Assembly (NCBI RefSeq): GCF_032854445.1
Contig: NC_088304.1
Span: 27,909,732-27,973,731 of the forward strand
Direction of reading: 5' to 3'
Source of the DNA: Liolophura sinensis
Lineage: Eukaryota; Mollusca; Polyplacophora; Chitonida; Chitonidae
DNA length: 64,000 bases
The position numbers and the translations under genes are program-made. The notes under the pieces are model-generated. The model did not search any database and was not told the DNA's origin. It was given only the letters and a program-made list of their open reading frames with translations. Positions within the stretch are counted from its first letter, which is position 1; each line of letters opens with the position of its first letter. Shown in pieces: positions 34,931 through 49,900 of the stretch.

Positions 34931-37900
34931 CTGTTGGTGACGAGAAAACAATAGATATCATTTACACAGGTGTAAAGGTATATAATAATACAACCAAGAA
35001 CACTGCTTAACTCATTATGTTCTGTTACCATAGAAACCAAAAAAAATCATCCAATTATAAGGAAGAACATCCTTATAGCACAAACTGATGCTGGCCAGAC
35101 AGATGTATACTGATATACATGAACTTGATGGGTGTTTAATGCCAATCCATTGGTAAAGAATTTTATATGACTGAAGTCAGCTTTATGGATGGAGATTACT
35201 GGATATAGGTGTAAGACAAATAATTTTCATCAAACATTTATTTATTATTTGATTGGTGTTTTACGCAGACCCCGGGTGAAACCTGTGACCATTTCCATGC
35301 TACTGACAGACTTTCCTATATACGTCCGCAGAGGAAGCTAGCATGAGCTGGACTTGAACTCACAGCCATCTTCTTTATCAAAAAATAAGACTGTTTACAC
35401 CCAGGAGCTTAAATGCCATTCAAGAATGCTTTCACTCTGAGACAAGATGGGCGAAGAAAACCAGAGTGCTCAAAGTAAACTAAGGAATTACTTGACTTCT
35501 TCAAACTTTTCAACCACCTCTGCAACCAGTATTCTAAAACATTCTGAGAGAACAGTGGGATGTAGAGAAATAGTTTACACAAGATTTATGAAGTCTGCAT
35601 CTAAAGTGAAAGAAACAATTCATTTTTAGTGTCATTTTCATAATAGCTGTTTGTCTAAATTCAAATGACGAAAGTGCTCTAGTGGTTAACAAGATTTAAG
35701 ATTTACAATAATCAATCGACCAATCAATCCAAAGTCACATCACCAGGTATAACCACCTGACCTGTGGGTAGTTGGCCTGACCCCTTATGAATGTATACTC
35801 GTTTAAAGCTGCACTAGACCTAGGCTTAAATACACAAGTTCAACGGTAAGGCTGTCAAAGGGGGCCAGTGATTTTTTTTTCACCATCATTACCTGGGGTG
35901 ACATGGCTCTTCATATAAATCCAACTGGAAGTACTGGTTGTTCCAAAGAAAACATCTCCGCTTCTTGTAAATACTGTAATGTCTGTCATCTTTCTGGGCT
36001 AACAACATCTGGAGATAGAGAAGTGTACATTGCATGTAAATGCTCAATCCATTACTTATATAACTTTGCCATTAAAAGGCAAGCAACTTCACTCAGCCAC
36101 TCAGCCACTATCCAATCACTCTTTTGTGGACGTGCTAAGTTTATATTTTTCTGCATTTTGAAGTTGTATCTTAAAATAACTTATTCTCAACAAAACTCAT
36201 TGTAGCAGATACATGTTTAGTGCTGCCTAACTGAATCAGGATGATGCAGAAAGCACACAGAGCTAGGCTCAATCTTAGAACACCTGACAAATCATTCTTA
36301 TTGCTGTTCTCGACGTGCTCAGTGCCTATCTGCAGACCCCTCATCAACTCATCTGTGTTAATCTCATGCTTCAAACTAAAGCAATGTTTCTGGCTTAGGA
36401 GCTTTAAATATCAGATAAAGCCTTATAAATGGGGTTGCAGGCTTTGCAAACAACTCAAACTGGCTAGGTTTGGGTCTTTGAACTTTACAGAAGATGTCAG
36501 AGTTAACAGGTATTTAAAAATGAGTTATCCTGAGGAACATACATGGAGAAATGGGGAACTCTTTCAAGAGAAAGCACATTTTATGGGGGGATAACTCTGC
36601 ATAAATGACTTTCAAGGGTCAGTAAACGTCTTGTGGTATCTATAGCGCTAACGGGAAAAAAAAATATACACTGAGACTATGCACTATGAAAAAAAATACG
36701 GGAAATCATATCATATCTTGTGGGAATAATGATACTCAGGTGAATTGACCTCTGAGGGAAGGCAAGTCTTAATAAATGACACTGTGAGACAGAACTCTAG
36801 ACAATGACAATAAATTACTGCAGTCTGCCAAGAACAAACCTGGTAATCTCGCCCTGTGACATTCATTTTGAGTTCTACACTCTGTTTGTTGATCTCTGGG
36901 CGACGGATTGTATGTGTGTACGTCCAGTGACCTGTCAACAACAACAAACAAAAACAGATGATATCCACTTCACGCTAGTGCATATTCCAAACAAAGATCA
37001 GTCTTAGCAAAACATACTAAACAACCTGAGAGAGAGGGTTCACACGAACTTTAAGTGATTTTAATATTTCTGCCTAGTTTCTCTTGGGAGTATAGTAGCA
37101 CTTCAATAGTGTGCTCTAATGTACCTGTACCTGCTAAAGTGGAACACTATCCAGGACTAGGTAAGCGTCTGTGGAAAGACAATATTTAAAACTTACTTTC
37201 CACTCATGCTTACTGATTTTGAGGGGAATTCCAAACAGGTTTTTCTTTTCTTCACAAAACTGAGGGAACAAAACAATTCCAAGATGAGACCAATTTTCAG
37301 TGATACATTGAAAACATTTAGATCTCTTGCTAACAAAAGCTGTATGCAAAGCCGTGAGGCTTTCGCCATAAAATTTATATCCTATAATTTCATTATTTTT
37401 TCTTTTCTAAAATGTTATTTACATACATTATGAACAACAACTTATTAAAGCCTAAATGTATAGTTTTACCTTGCAATCTTACATCATAAATACTACTGTG
37501 TTACCTTGGTAACTGAAAGTTATTAAACATGTACAATGTAAATGAAAATCTGTCACTGCTGTGACCAGCCCTACATGTTTTCTGGGAGGTATCCTGGTTT
37601 TTCTAACACTTTAAGGATCTTAAAGAGTACAGGCCCCATGACAATACCCTGATTCTTCTAAAAGTTGGGACAGATATTAGCAGTGTTGAAAGTAGTATAT
37701 TACATTTCTTTACCAGTCTTTTGGAAAAGTAAAGATATGAGTATGTTGTTTATTAGATGGTCTAACCATGTGAGAAAAAAGAAAATCAATCTTCCTGCCA
37801 GAATTACATCTATATTGGCTAAAATGAGCAGACCAGGTGAACCAAATTTTAGAAGAAATAAGGTAAAGATGTCTTGGACTTTAGTCAACTACATTAGAAC

Positions 37901-40900
37901 TAATTTAGTGCCCTAAAATTGTGATATACTTTAGTAATTTTAGTCTTAGATTAATAGGTGTCTTAGAACTTCATCATATACTAGAAAATTTCAGAAAATA
38001 CCACAAGTGAAACTGAGTTATATGTAAGTCTAAGACAGTTCCGTGATCCTGGGGTCAGAGGTACAACACAGAACCATAAGCCATACGGCCTGATTTAAGT
38101 CTGACAGATCCGTGATCTTGAGGGTCAGAGGTACAACACAGAACCATAAGTCACACGGCCTGATTTAAGTCTGACAGATCCGTGATCTTGAGGGTCAGAG
38201 GTACAACACAGAACCATAAGCCATACGGCCTGATTTAAGTCTGACAGATCCGTGATCTTGAGGGTCAGAGGTACAACACAGAACCATAAGTCACACGGCC
38301 TGATTTAAGTCTGACAGATCCGTGATCCTGGGGGTCTGAGGTACAACACAGAACCATAAGCCATACGGCCTGATTTAAGTCTGACAGATCCGTGATCTTG
38401 AGGGTCAGAGGTACAACACAGAACCATAAGTCACACGGCCTGATTTAAGTCCGACAGATCCGTGATCCTGGGGTCAGAGGTACAACACAGAACCACAAGT
38501 CACACAGCCTGATTTAAGTCTAAGACAGATCCGTGATCCTGGTGATCTGAGGTACAACACAGAACCACAAGTCACACGGCCTGATTTAAGTCCGACAGAT
38601 CCGTGATCCTGGGGGTCTGAGGTACAACACAGAACCACGAGTCACACGGCCTGATTTAAGTCCGACAGATCCATGATCCTGGGGTCAGAGGTACAACACA
38701 GAACCACAAGTCACACGGCCTGATTTAAGTCCGACAGTTCCTTGATCCTGGGGGTCAGAGGTACAACACAGAAACACATTATCACACAGCTCATTTACCT
38801 GTTTCCAGGTCCCAGGACTTCTGTGACTCGTCCCATTTCACTAACAAACAAACAAACAGGGAAGGTTAAGGTCAGAAGGCAGCATCAGTATGTGGAAGCT
38901 AATAGTGCAAAGCAGGCACAAAAGTAAAAAGCTCAATTCTTGTTAGGATATAGGTGTAAACTATATTTTTGTGGATGCATCAGTCTACATCGCAATTTTG
39001 CCATTAACTATTATAGGCGTATGGGTTAGGTAAAGTGGGCAAAAAGGTAAAAGTTCACATCTCAATTCTGTTAACATGAAGTGGTGAAGATTATTTTTGT
39101 GTACACAAAATTGTTAAGCTCAATTCTGTTAACATATCATGTTAAGAGTCATTTTTGTGCACACAAAAGCATAAAACTCATTTCTGTTGGCATCTATATA
39201 TAAAGGTAACTTCTGTGGACACAAAATTGTAAAGCTCAATTCTGTTGGCATGTAGTTGTAAAGGTTATTTGTGTGGACACAAAAGGGTAAAACTCAATTC
39301 TATTTGCATTGAGCTGTAAAGGTTATTTCTGCAGACACAAAAGTGTAAAGCTCAATTCTGTTAACATGTAGCTGTGGAGGTTATTTCTATGCACACAAAA
39401 TTGTAAAGCTGAATTCTGTTGGCATGTAGCTGTAAAGGTAATTTGTGTGGACACAAAAAGGTGAAGATCACTTCTGTTTGCACTTAGCTGTAAAGGTTAT
39501 TTCTGCAGACACAAAAGTGTAAAGCTCAATTCTGTTAACATGTAACTGTAGAGGTTATTTCTGTGGACACAAAAGTGTAAAGCTCAATTCTGTTAACATG
39601 TAGATGTAAAGGTTATTTTTGTGCAATTCCGTTAACAAACCATTTTAAGGGTTGTTTTTTGTGCACACAAAAGTGTAAATCTCAATTCTGTTAGCGTGAG
39701 GTTATTTCCATAGGCACAAAGGTGTTACATTCAATGATGCACAAACAAAGCTGAGCTGTAAAGTTTACTTTTCAGTGTACTTCAAATCTCACCAAACAAA
39801 GTGAAATCTTTAAAAGGCTGCATGGAACTGGCATTGTCAATGGAACATAATCTATACACAACTTACACCATACACATCAACATATTACAAATAATATGTA
39901 CATTAGCCTGGCTCAGAACCGAGAATGTTGCGGAAACCCTACACACAGATAATGATCACGTTGAGACAACTAGTGGAAAAGCCTGAAATCGTGATCACTG
40001 TTCAATTTTGGCCTTAAATAACAGTATCTCTGGAGCTAAAATCAATGTGGCCAATGGTTTGAAATAAGGGCTAAACAGATCTTCAACAACCTACGGTAAA
40101 GCACTGACTGTAATTCTTCAACCTGCTGAACTCACACTCCACACTCCAAGGTGTTTATTCAAGTACATTCTGAAGGCATTGAAAGTTGCTCTTTCATATG
40201 CGAAAAGGTTAATAATTAGGGTATATCCCCATGGAATCTTTCACCATGTCTGAAATGACTTACATGTAAAATTCTGAACAGGATTCAGTTTCATATTTTG
40301 CCCAATTCTGAGAGTTCTGTTGACCTTGAAATGGTTTATCCAGGTTTGTTTGGAAGGGTTAGGATGATATCGTACTGGAGAGTAGGATGGTATTGTACCG
40401 GAGAGTAGGATGATATCATACTGGAGAGAGTAGGATGATATTGTACTGGAGAGTAGGATGATATCGTACTGGAGAGTAGGACGGTATCGTACCGGAGAGT
40501 AGGACGATATCGTACTGGAGAAAGTAGGATGATACCGTACTGGAGAGTAGGATGATACCGTACTGGAGAGAGTAGGATGATATCGTACTAGACAGTAGAA
40601 TAACATCGTACTGGAGAGTAGGATGATATCATACTGGAGAGTAGGATGATATCGTACTGGAGAGTAGGATGATATCATACTGGAGAGTAGGATGATACTG
40701 TACTGGAGAGAGTAGGATGACATCATACTAGAGAGTAGGATGACACTGTACTGGAGAGTAGGATGATATCATACTGCAGAGTAGGATGATATCATACTGG
40801 AGGGTAGGTGAAATTGTACTGGCAAAATGTGAGTTACACCAACAAATGTAACATTTTTTGACTTTTTCGGATTAACTTTTAGGTTATTTACTGTAACCAC

Positions 40901-43900
40901 CCTAATTTCGTGGAAAATTACCCAAAGCTATACGTTATTTACATTAACTGACATATACCTAATCAGCTTTCTGTACTACAGTTTGTACAGCAAGGCAATT
41001 ATTCAGTGGTGGAAAAATTCAATGAAATTGGAATATTTGTGCGTTAAAAAAATTTTACGATTTGATTTATCCAGTATGGAAAGACTGTAAAACTCACCGT
41101 CTTGGCCTCTCCTGCGTAGCCTGGCCTGCATCTTGCGGCTAGGTGTCACCAGATAGTCATGGATGACTGTAAAATCTTCATACTGAGGAAACTTTGACTG
41201 CAAAAACACAGGAATCATTTATCTTACCAGGGTATTCAAAAAAGTACAAAGTCTAACTCGATTCAAAATTTCTAGAAAACAGCATTTTATACATGTAAAC
41301 CAATAAGGAATACAGTTAGCAGTGGGCCGTTATGGCTTGTCACATGCATAACATGAACATAAATCTAGTTAAGATGAATTATGACCAAAGCGGTCGCTGT
41401 GAGTTCAAGTCCAGCTCATGCTGGCTTCCTCTCCGGCCGTAAGTGGGAAGGTCTGTCAGCAACCTGCGGATGGTCGTGGGTTTCCTCCCACCATAATGCT
41501 GGCCGCCATCGTATAAGTGAAATATTCTTGAGTACGGCGAAAAACACCAATCAAATAATTAAATAAATAAGATGAATTATGAAATTTGAATTCAAACTTT
41601 ACACATAAACTTGTCTGTATATTATCTTGATGCCACTGACAAACTGATTATCCAATCAGATGTTGAATAGTAGGAGCTGTGCATCCTTCACATAGAATAT
41701 CACTACGTGGGAAGGTCTGCCAGCAACCTGCGGATGGACATGGATTTCCCCCAGGTTCTGCCCAATCTTTTCCAACCATGCTATACACTTATAAAGTGAA
41801 TCACAGAAGTAATGTTTATTGTTGTATTTAAATCTTTTACCCCAGAGATATCACTGCACTACAGAGAGAACCTGCATTGAAAACTTCACGCTGACAAATT
41901 CCCATTTATGGAAGTTAGATCCCGCCCACTTTGTTATATTAACATGAGACTGGTCAAATGCGGACAACCTTTTCATAAAAGCCACCACAACTGGACAAAA
42001 GCGTCCGTTTGATCTCTGTCACATCACTGCACCATGATGAGAAATCAGAGTCAAAACAAATGTGCGAGCCTCTAAAAGTACCAGTAACAACTTTGATAAC
42101 CTTTTGCTAAAGTAGGCAAAAGATCCATCCGTCAGGCAAATTAAAACAGGGAGGCTTAAAGACATTTAACAGTGTTTCTCCAGACTACATAGATACTTAC
42201 CGGATCGGGTAAAGATGCAATAAGGAATTTCCTTTTGGTGCTGTCTACAGACAACCTGTCTGTCACGTCTATACCAAGTCTGTTACACACAGCCTGGCAA
42301 CAAAATAGCACTGTATTTACATAAGGATCAGGTTTATACACAGGCGTGCACTTAGAATTGTTCGTTACCAAAGTGACATTACATCAGTGCCATAAGGAAA
42401 CCCTATTTTAGACAACAGCACACAACTTTGATTTGGTAACCTCACCTGCAGGAGACAAATAAATGCAAAACTTCAGCTCAATTCAGTTCATAAGCACTGA
42501 AATTGTGAATTTGATAATGTACAGTAATTAAAAAACACACAGAGCATCAGAAATAGAACATTCCATTTGTGTCAGTTTGTTTTATATGCATGTAAAATTT
42601 TAGACTGATGCTTGGAGAAAGACACTCTCCATGTTCTCCCTACAGGCGAGCTAAAAATGTCATTTTTTCATACTACAAGGGGAAAATAATTAAGCTGTCT
42701 TTTCCTTCAAGAGTTAAACTTTTTGATAACGATCTTGTAAATTCAAACCGCCAATGTCCAACATGCAAAGGTAGATTACAGGTAATCCAAACATTAATAG
42801 TCACACGTTGTTTCAAACAGCAGTTTTAAAAATCTTGATGTTTTAATATCTACAAACACTCCCATGCAAACTTTAATGTGTGCCCTGATGCTGAATACTT
42901 ACCGCTATCATTCGGTTGAGCTTCACCTCAAAATCAGTATTGTTTTCATTATCTATCACATCAAAGTATGGGTGCCCTACCCAAGCCTGAAATGTTGGAT
43001 AAGAAACACTGTACATGTAAGACAAGCCTAAACCTATGTGCCTAATCTGCTGACTGCAAGCTAAAAATAAATAAAACATACAAGTGACCTCAATGTGAGT
43101 TACTGTCGTTTACTTTCGCAAGATCTGAGCCTCTGCAGCAAAATGACAGAAGAGAGGTGATTAGCCAGCCCAACCCCCACCACCCTCAACCCCCTGCTCT
43201 TTTCATTATCCCGCATGGCACTTAGCAGCTCTGGTTGTTATTCCCCACCATATGAGTTCAAGTCACTGACAGTGCAGGTCTCTCGACTTGTAGGCCTACA
43301 CATGCATCTACGAATATACCCATGAATGAAATCGAAGAAAGTATCAAGACTATTACAAAACTTTTCAATTCCAAACACTTTTCTGAAAGCATGACCAAGC
43401 CAAACAAGGAATGTACACGCACAATGTACACTGCAGATGAACCGATTATTCGGGTTAGGTCTACCTGGAAGTCACCTCACACCGTTATCTGGTGAATGGT
43501 TGTCTGCTGAGAGCCCTCATTAGGCAACGAATATGTATACAAATGTATTTCAGCTAAAAACGACTTTCTCTAAGAAATATCTGTCATCAGCTTCCCGTGT
43601 CCGTGTAATCCTAATTTAGCATGTCAGTCTACATGCACATTTTGTTTCTTTACAGTCGATGTTGTCCTCCTATCGCATAAGAGTTCCTTTTCCTGCATTT
43701 TTATATCGAGAACCTCCTATTAAGAAATAAAAAGAGTTTGTACGAGTAGTAAACCGCACTCATATCAAAGTTTGAAATCCAATGTGAAAAAGAACTCAAA
43801 ACATTAACACCTTACAACATGCTAATTCTAACATACTTTTATGCCAAAAAAAAAAAATGACTAAATAATTTTTTAAAAAATATAAATAACCTCCAAATAA

Positions 43901-46900
43901 TAAGGAATCCCAAAGGTTTGTACCCTGTTGGTATCAGCCTCTATTTATAACATCACTGCACTTCAGACAGACCCTATGGCAAAACCTTTATTCTCCACAG
44001 CTAAAGTCCCAACGCTGAATGGGGATGAACACGGCTTTATATCAGCTCCTTCATCAGCCAACACTGGCAGGACGAACTCAGGAACTGTTAACTACCTGAG
44101 AAGCCAGATCGTCCAGTCTCCTGGCCATGTCTAAGTCTTCGTAGCGCGTCTCATGAGCTGTGGTATAGAACGCCTCTGCCCCCTTCGCTGCAGTCACCAT
44201 GTGTATCACCTGATTGTAGCGAGTATCCCTCATCTCCACCTCATTCCAGCTGTTCTTCTTCTTCATACGCTCCCAGTCCCCCGGTTGAAGATCTGAAATT
44301 TGAAGGTCAACTTGGGACATTGCAAGAGTTACACATGCAACTACAATGAATGATCCCAGTCCCCCAGTTGAAGATCTGAAATCTGAAGGTCAACTCAGGA
44401 CATTGCAAGAGTTACACATGCAACCACAATGAATGATCCCAGTCCCCCAGTTGAAGATCTGAAATTTGAAGGTCAACTCGGGACATTGCAAGAGTTACAT
44501 ATGCAACCTAAAACTCAAAACGGTTCTAATTTAATGGCAGTATTTGGCAAAATGTCTTTAATTTTCGAATATTTTATTGTGATTCATTTAAATGTGACAT
44601 GTAAAGTTTGCAACTGATCATGGCCACAATCGTTTCGTACAATCAGCCCTAGAGATGGATTCTAACACAGTCTATGTACTTAGTGAATGATCAAAACTGA
44701 GATACCACCATTTAAGCTCACTGCACATGGACAATATTTGTCATCGAAAAAAGATTTCTTGATCCAGACAACAAAAACATCCTCACAATTTACTCCTGTG
44801 CAGGTAACAACAGCAAGAATTCTGGAGTCAGGAATCTGGGCGAATCCAACGATTCAGTTTATTTAATTTTGTCCAACAAAAAATCTAGAAACAAATGAGC
44901 TGGGCACAAGACTTCACTCATCTACAGGTAATCTGGATCTGCTGAGATCATCAGATCATCGTTTACACGGACAAATCAGCATCTATAGAAATGTAATGAA
45001 AGTACATACAAAATGGAAGTCGTAACACAACTTTCTGAGGTCACATGATACATTTAAGGTCTTTTGCTTCTGGAATCTTCAAAAATGGACAACAAATGTT
45101 GCTCGTGTTCGGGTAAACAATATTACATTTATTATTTGACAATGGGATCGGAAAGTCTGACTTTCGACAACAAATATTAGTCATTAGCAAGTGACACATG
45201 ACCTTAAGGATAGTGTTAGCTCGGAGGACGGTGTTAGCTCTGAGATTCGTTGGCAATACTCCCAGCTTAGCTTCCACATTAACCACTGTGAATTACTACA
45301 TTCACCGACCTAGAACGGGGATGTAGAGGGCGAAGGCCATGATCTCGAAAGCAATTCTGAATCCATATCACATCATAAAGCGAGAATACTAAAAACCCTA
45401 ACATTATAATTCACACAAATATTACCCACATATTCACTAACTTCAACCATCATCATTTTGGAATCGATAATTGGATTAACAGAAAGACTCAGGTGCTCTT
45501 GCAAGTTGCTTCTAGTTCCTCCTGTTCAAACACAACTTAAAGTGAAGACTCCCCAAAAAGTTGTCAATACCCGTTTTAATGCTGTACACCGTGTTGAGTC
45601 TTGTTCCACAAGTTAATCTTTTATCTGACGATGCCGGGCACAGCAGACCACAACTGAAAATGGCAGTTGGCAAAATTTTGGCTTGTTGTCGAATTGCCAG
45701 GAACACTGCTGTTAATTGTTAAGTTGTGGAGCACAGCTTTGACATATATGTATCAAGGGAGGCACACACACTCAAAAATGTTAGTGACTGGATGAGAACA
45801 GATATCTATTTCTAAAAGCAAAGCAGGGAAGCATGAAACATATCTCAAATCTCTGATGTTGTGTGATCTTACATGCTGAGGCGTCCATGATGCCTCTGTC
45901 ACAGATGACCAGACAGTTTTGGTGACACGACCTTGCCAGTTCCCAGAACGTCTCCTCAATCCTCATCATGGTCAGGATTAGGTTCTCCTGGAACTTGAAC
46001 GCTGAAAATATTTAAGGTCATGAAATCGTGACAAATTAATATATATTTATACGTAAAAAGTCATCAGATAGATATTCTATGGTGTAAAAATGGATAACAA
46101 TATTTATTTTATTTATTTATTTGATTGGTGTTTATGTCGTACTCAAGAATATTTCACTTGTACGGCGGCCACCATTATGGTGGGAGGAAACCGGGCAGAG
46201 CCCAAGGGAAACCCACGAACATCCACAGGCTACTGGAAGACCTTTCCACGTTCGGGCGGAAAAGAAAGCCAGCATGAGCTGGACTTGAACTCATAGCGAC
46301 CGCATTGGTGAGAGGCTCCTGGGTCATTACGCTACCGCGCTAAACAACTAAGCCATGGAGGCTCCATGGATAACAATAGTATTGTATATACTGCAGCTTT
46401 GGTCTGCATTGTGGTACCCGGTAGCTGTAGGCGGGAAGGTCTGCCAGCAATCTGTGGTGAAATACGCCTGCCCGTGTGACAATGCGTACATTTTGGGCAG
46501 GATACTACAGTAACTTGTCAGGGTGAGCTGGCAAGAAAACCGAGAGAGTCATTGCTTGAAGAAAACTATTGTGACTTTGAATAATTATTCCTTAGCAAAG
46601 TCTGATTTATTATGAGAATATCTTTCCAAAATCGAAACGAAAGTCTCTCTTCAATCAGAAGGTCCTGCTATGTTCGGTAAATTCCCTGAAATTGGTACAG
46701 CCAGCTAGGCCAAGTGTTTACACCTATGCTGGATGAGGATGAGCAGGACTACTAAAACATGACGCTTGTGTCCAGGAACATCGTCCTTACAAAGCACGCA
46801 ACTAAAAGAAACATCGGCCCTTTGAACACACAACAGAGCTGATACTCAGCCTTTTTGTTTGTATTTTCTCATTGTCACATTATTTAATATGTTTAGTATG

Positions 46901-49900
46901 GGAGAGTGCCTAGGTTTCGTGGAATATTTCACTTATATGGCGGCAGTCAGCATTATGGCGTGTGGAAACCGGGCACAGCCCGGGGGAAACCCACAACCAT
47001 CCGCAGGTTGCTGACAGACCCAACATGTCTGGAATACTACTGTATTAATTCATTCCGCTTTATTGGCTGATATTATGTTTACTTTAATGACACAAGCAAA
47101 CCACTTTTAGCATCATTTTCATAATAATTGTATGCAAAATTTCCAATGAAAAAAAAGTGCTTTAGTGGTTGGGACGGTCGAAGATTTAGAGTATATCTGT
47201 AATTTAGTTTCCTTACACTGATCATTGGTCAATTCCGGCCACTTCACTCCACCGCTAAAAAAAACACAAAAAAACAAAAAATACGGTAATGGTAATGTTA
47301 GTAAAGCAACAACACATGTATTTATTCTTACCTACATATAAAGGAAAAATACCAACGTGGAGTTGAGGCAATACTAAAAGACATTGCAACAGGCATCCAA
47401 AATTACATGTCATCACTGTATACTACACATTGCTTACAAACACACATGTACATCTGCTTCTTTTGGAATATTTATTTATTTGATTGGTGTTTTAAGAATC
47501 TTAAAGAATAGAAAGCAGAGACTCAAGAATATTTCACTTATATGATGGCAGCCAGCACTATGGTTGGAGGAAACCGGGCAGAACCCAGGGGAAACCCACG
47601 ACCATCCGTAGGTTGCTGGCAGACCTTCCCACGTATGGCCGCAGAGGAAGCCAGCATGGGCTGGACTTGAACTCACAGCGACCACATTGGTGAGAGGTTC
47701 CTAGGTCATTACGCTGCGCTAGCACGCAAACCAGCTGAGCCACAGAGGCCCAGTTTATACAGTTTGGTGTAAACGAATACACTTAACATGCATAATCAAC
47801 GAGAACTGCATTCATTGCTATATTGATATTTGAATGCTATCCAAATAAATTACTTGATGTTACACACAATTTAATCCATTGTGTACATACATTGTGCCTG
47901 AAGATGTAGCTTGTTACATTCTGTTATTACCTGATAAGGACTGTGGCAGTTTCAGGGACCCTGTAAACCTGTAGAAAAGAAACATGGCAAAATAGAACTT
48001 AAAAGTTGTACAGGTCTTGTGGCAGAAATTGGAATGTCCTGTGTACACCACCTGCCAAATTACCCTAATTCCAAAATCTTTTCACATATCAAAAAGCAAC
48101 CTTTAGTGTGACTGAAGCACTTTTATAGATCAATTTTGGATACAAATCTGGTTGGGACAGCCAATTTCAGGGCTTCAGAAAAGGTATAATTTTATCAGAA
48201 TACATAATGCCCTCAGACATGTCACAATTTTGCTAACAAATTAACGGGTTGGTGAATTATCATACATATATAGACTTTCATACATGTGCCATGCAGAATT
48301 GCAAATCACATTTGCTGAAGACAAGCTGTGACATCACCAAACATAAAGACTGCAAAAAGCACTTACCGTGTCAACAGCTGTATGATTAATGACAGTAAGG
48401 GGAAGATGCCCAGTGTTGGGATTGAACCCATATTTTGGCAAAGCAGAACATGGCATAGGGTGCATGTATAAATTGAGGATGATTATCAGGTCAGACATAT
48501 AGAAGTTCTCAAACATAATCTCGTCTTGTGGCCAAGACAAATTATTATATGTGAAACTTTAGGTCATTTACGTGTACATGTGCCATAGGCTCGTGCAGGT
48601 GTACTACAAACTCATACACGTGTACCACAGGCTCGTGCACGTGTAACAAAGGCTTGTGCACGTGTACCATAGGCTCATGCACGTGCACTATGGGCTCATG
48701 CACGTGTACCATAGGCTCGTGCACATGTACCATAGGCTCGTGCACGTGTACCATAGGCTCGTGTACATGTACCATACACTCGTGTCCATGTACCATACGC
48801 TCGTGTACATGCACCATAGGCTCGTGCACATGTACCATAGGCTCTTGCACATGCACCATAGGATCGTGTACCATAGGCTCATGCACATCCACCATAGGCT
48901 CATGCACATGCACCATAGGCTCGTGTACGTGTACCATAGGCTCGTGTACCATAGGCTCATGCACATGCACCATAGGCTCGTGCACGTGTACCATAGGCTC
49001 GTGTACATGTACCATACGCTTGTGTACATGTACCATAGGCTCGTGTACGTGTACCATAAGCTCGTGTACCATAGGCTCGTGTACATGTACCATACGCTTG
49101 TGTACATGTATCATAGGCTCGTGTACATGTACCATAGGCTCGTGTACCATAGGCTCATGCACATGCACCATAGGCTCGTGCACATGTACCATAGGCTCAT
49201 GCACGTGTACCATAGGCTCATGCACACGTACCATAGGCTCGTGTACATGTCAAGATGACACAAAATTACCTTCCATCCTAGGTTTTCAAAGAAAGTACTC
49301 AGTCTGGCCTGTCCAGTTGTTTTTCCTCCACAAGGTCCTGTAGCAATCAAGTATTCAATCGTTTAATAATATGCATGTACCATCAAGTGCAAATTTTGCT
49401 ATAGTTGATATTTCCAAACAAAAAGGCAAGATGGTCTTGCAGTCAGACCACCTGTTATAAAGCGGAAGGCCAATGCTGAAAGATATGATAAAAATTTCAT
49501 AAAGTAACTCTAAGCTAGGCCATTTTTATTGGACAAAACTACAAGGACAAACTAAGTATTAACATTATAATGTAATGTAATGTAATGACCCAGGAGCCTC
49601 TCACCAATGCAGTCGCTGTGAGTTCAAGTCCAGGCTTCCTCTCCAGCCGTACATGCAAAGGTCTTCCAGCAATCTACGGATGGTTGTGGGTTTCCCCCCA
49701 GGCTATGCCCGGTTTCCTCCCACCATAATGCTGGCCGCCATGGTATAAGTGAAATATTCTTGAATACGGCGTAAAACATAAATAAAATAAATAAATAAAT
49801 CAAATCAAGTAAAATACAACAGTGAAATACATGTACAAGTCATCGTACATGTAGGTCCTCTTAACACATCTCGCTGGGATGAAAAAACTGTTCACATTTC

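Noticed and set aside
36241-36594. 117-codon plus-strand frame
   Set aside because: It lies in TTD14 intron 10 opposite the gene, with no motif, and the complementary strand is open as well. It is likely chance.
40241-40726. 161-codon minus-strand frame rich in Ser, Tyr and Ile
   Set aside because: It is the 23-bp repeat read in three frames in turn.
48545-49343. 229-codon open frames on both strands (MVHVHEP and GSCTCTI repeats)
   Set aside because: They arise because a 21/12-bp repeat keeps frame. They lie in TTD14 intron 2, with no start context, domains or splice logic of their own.
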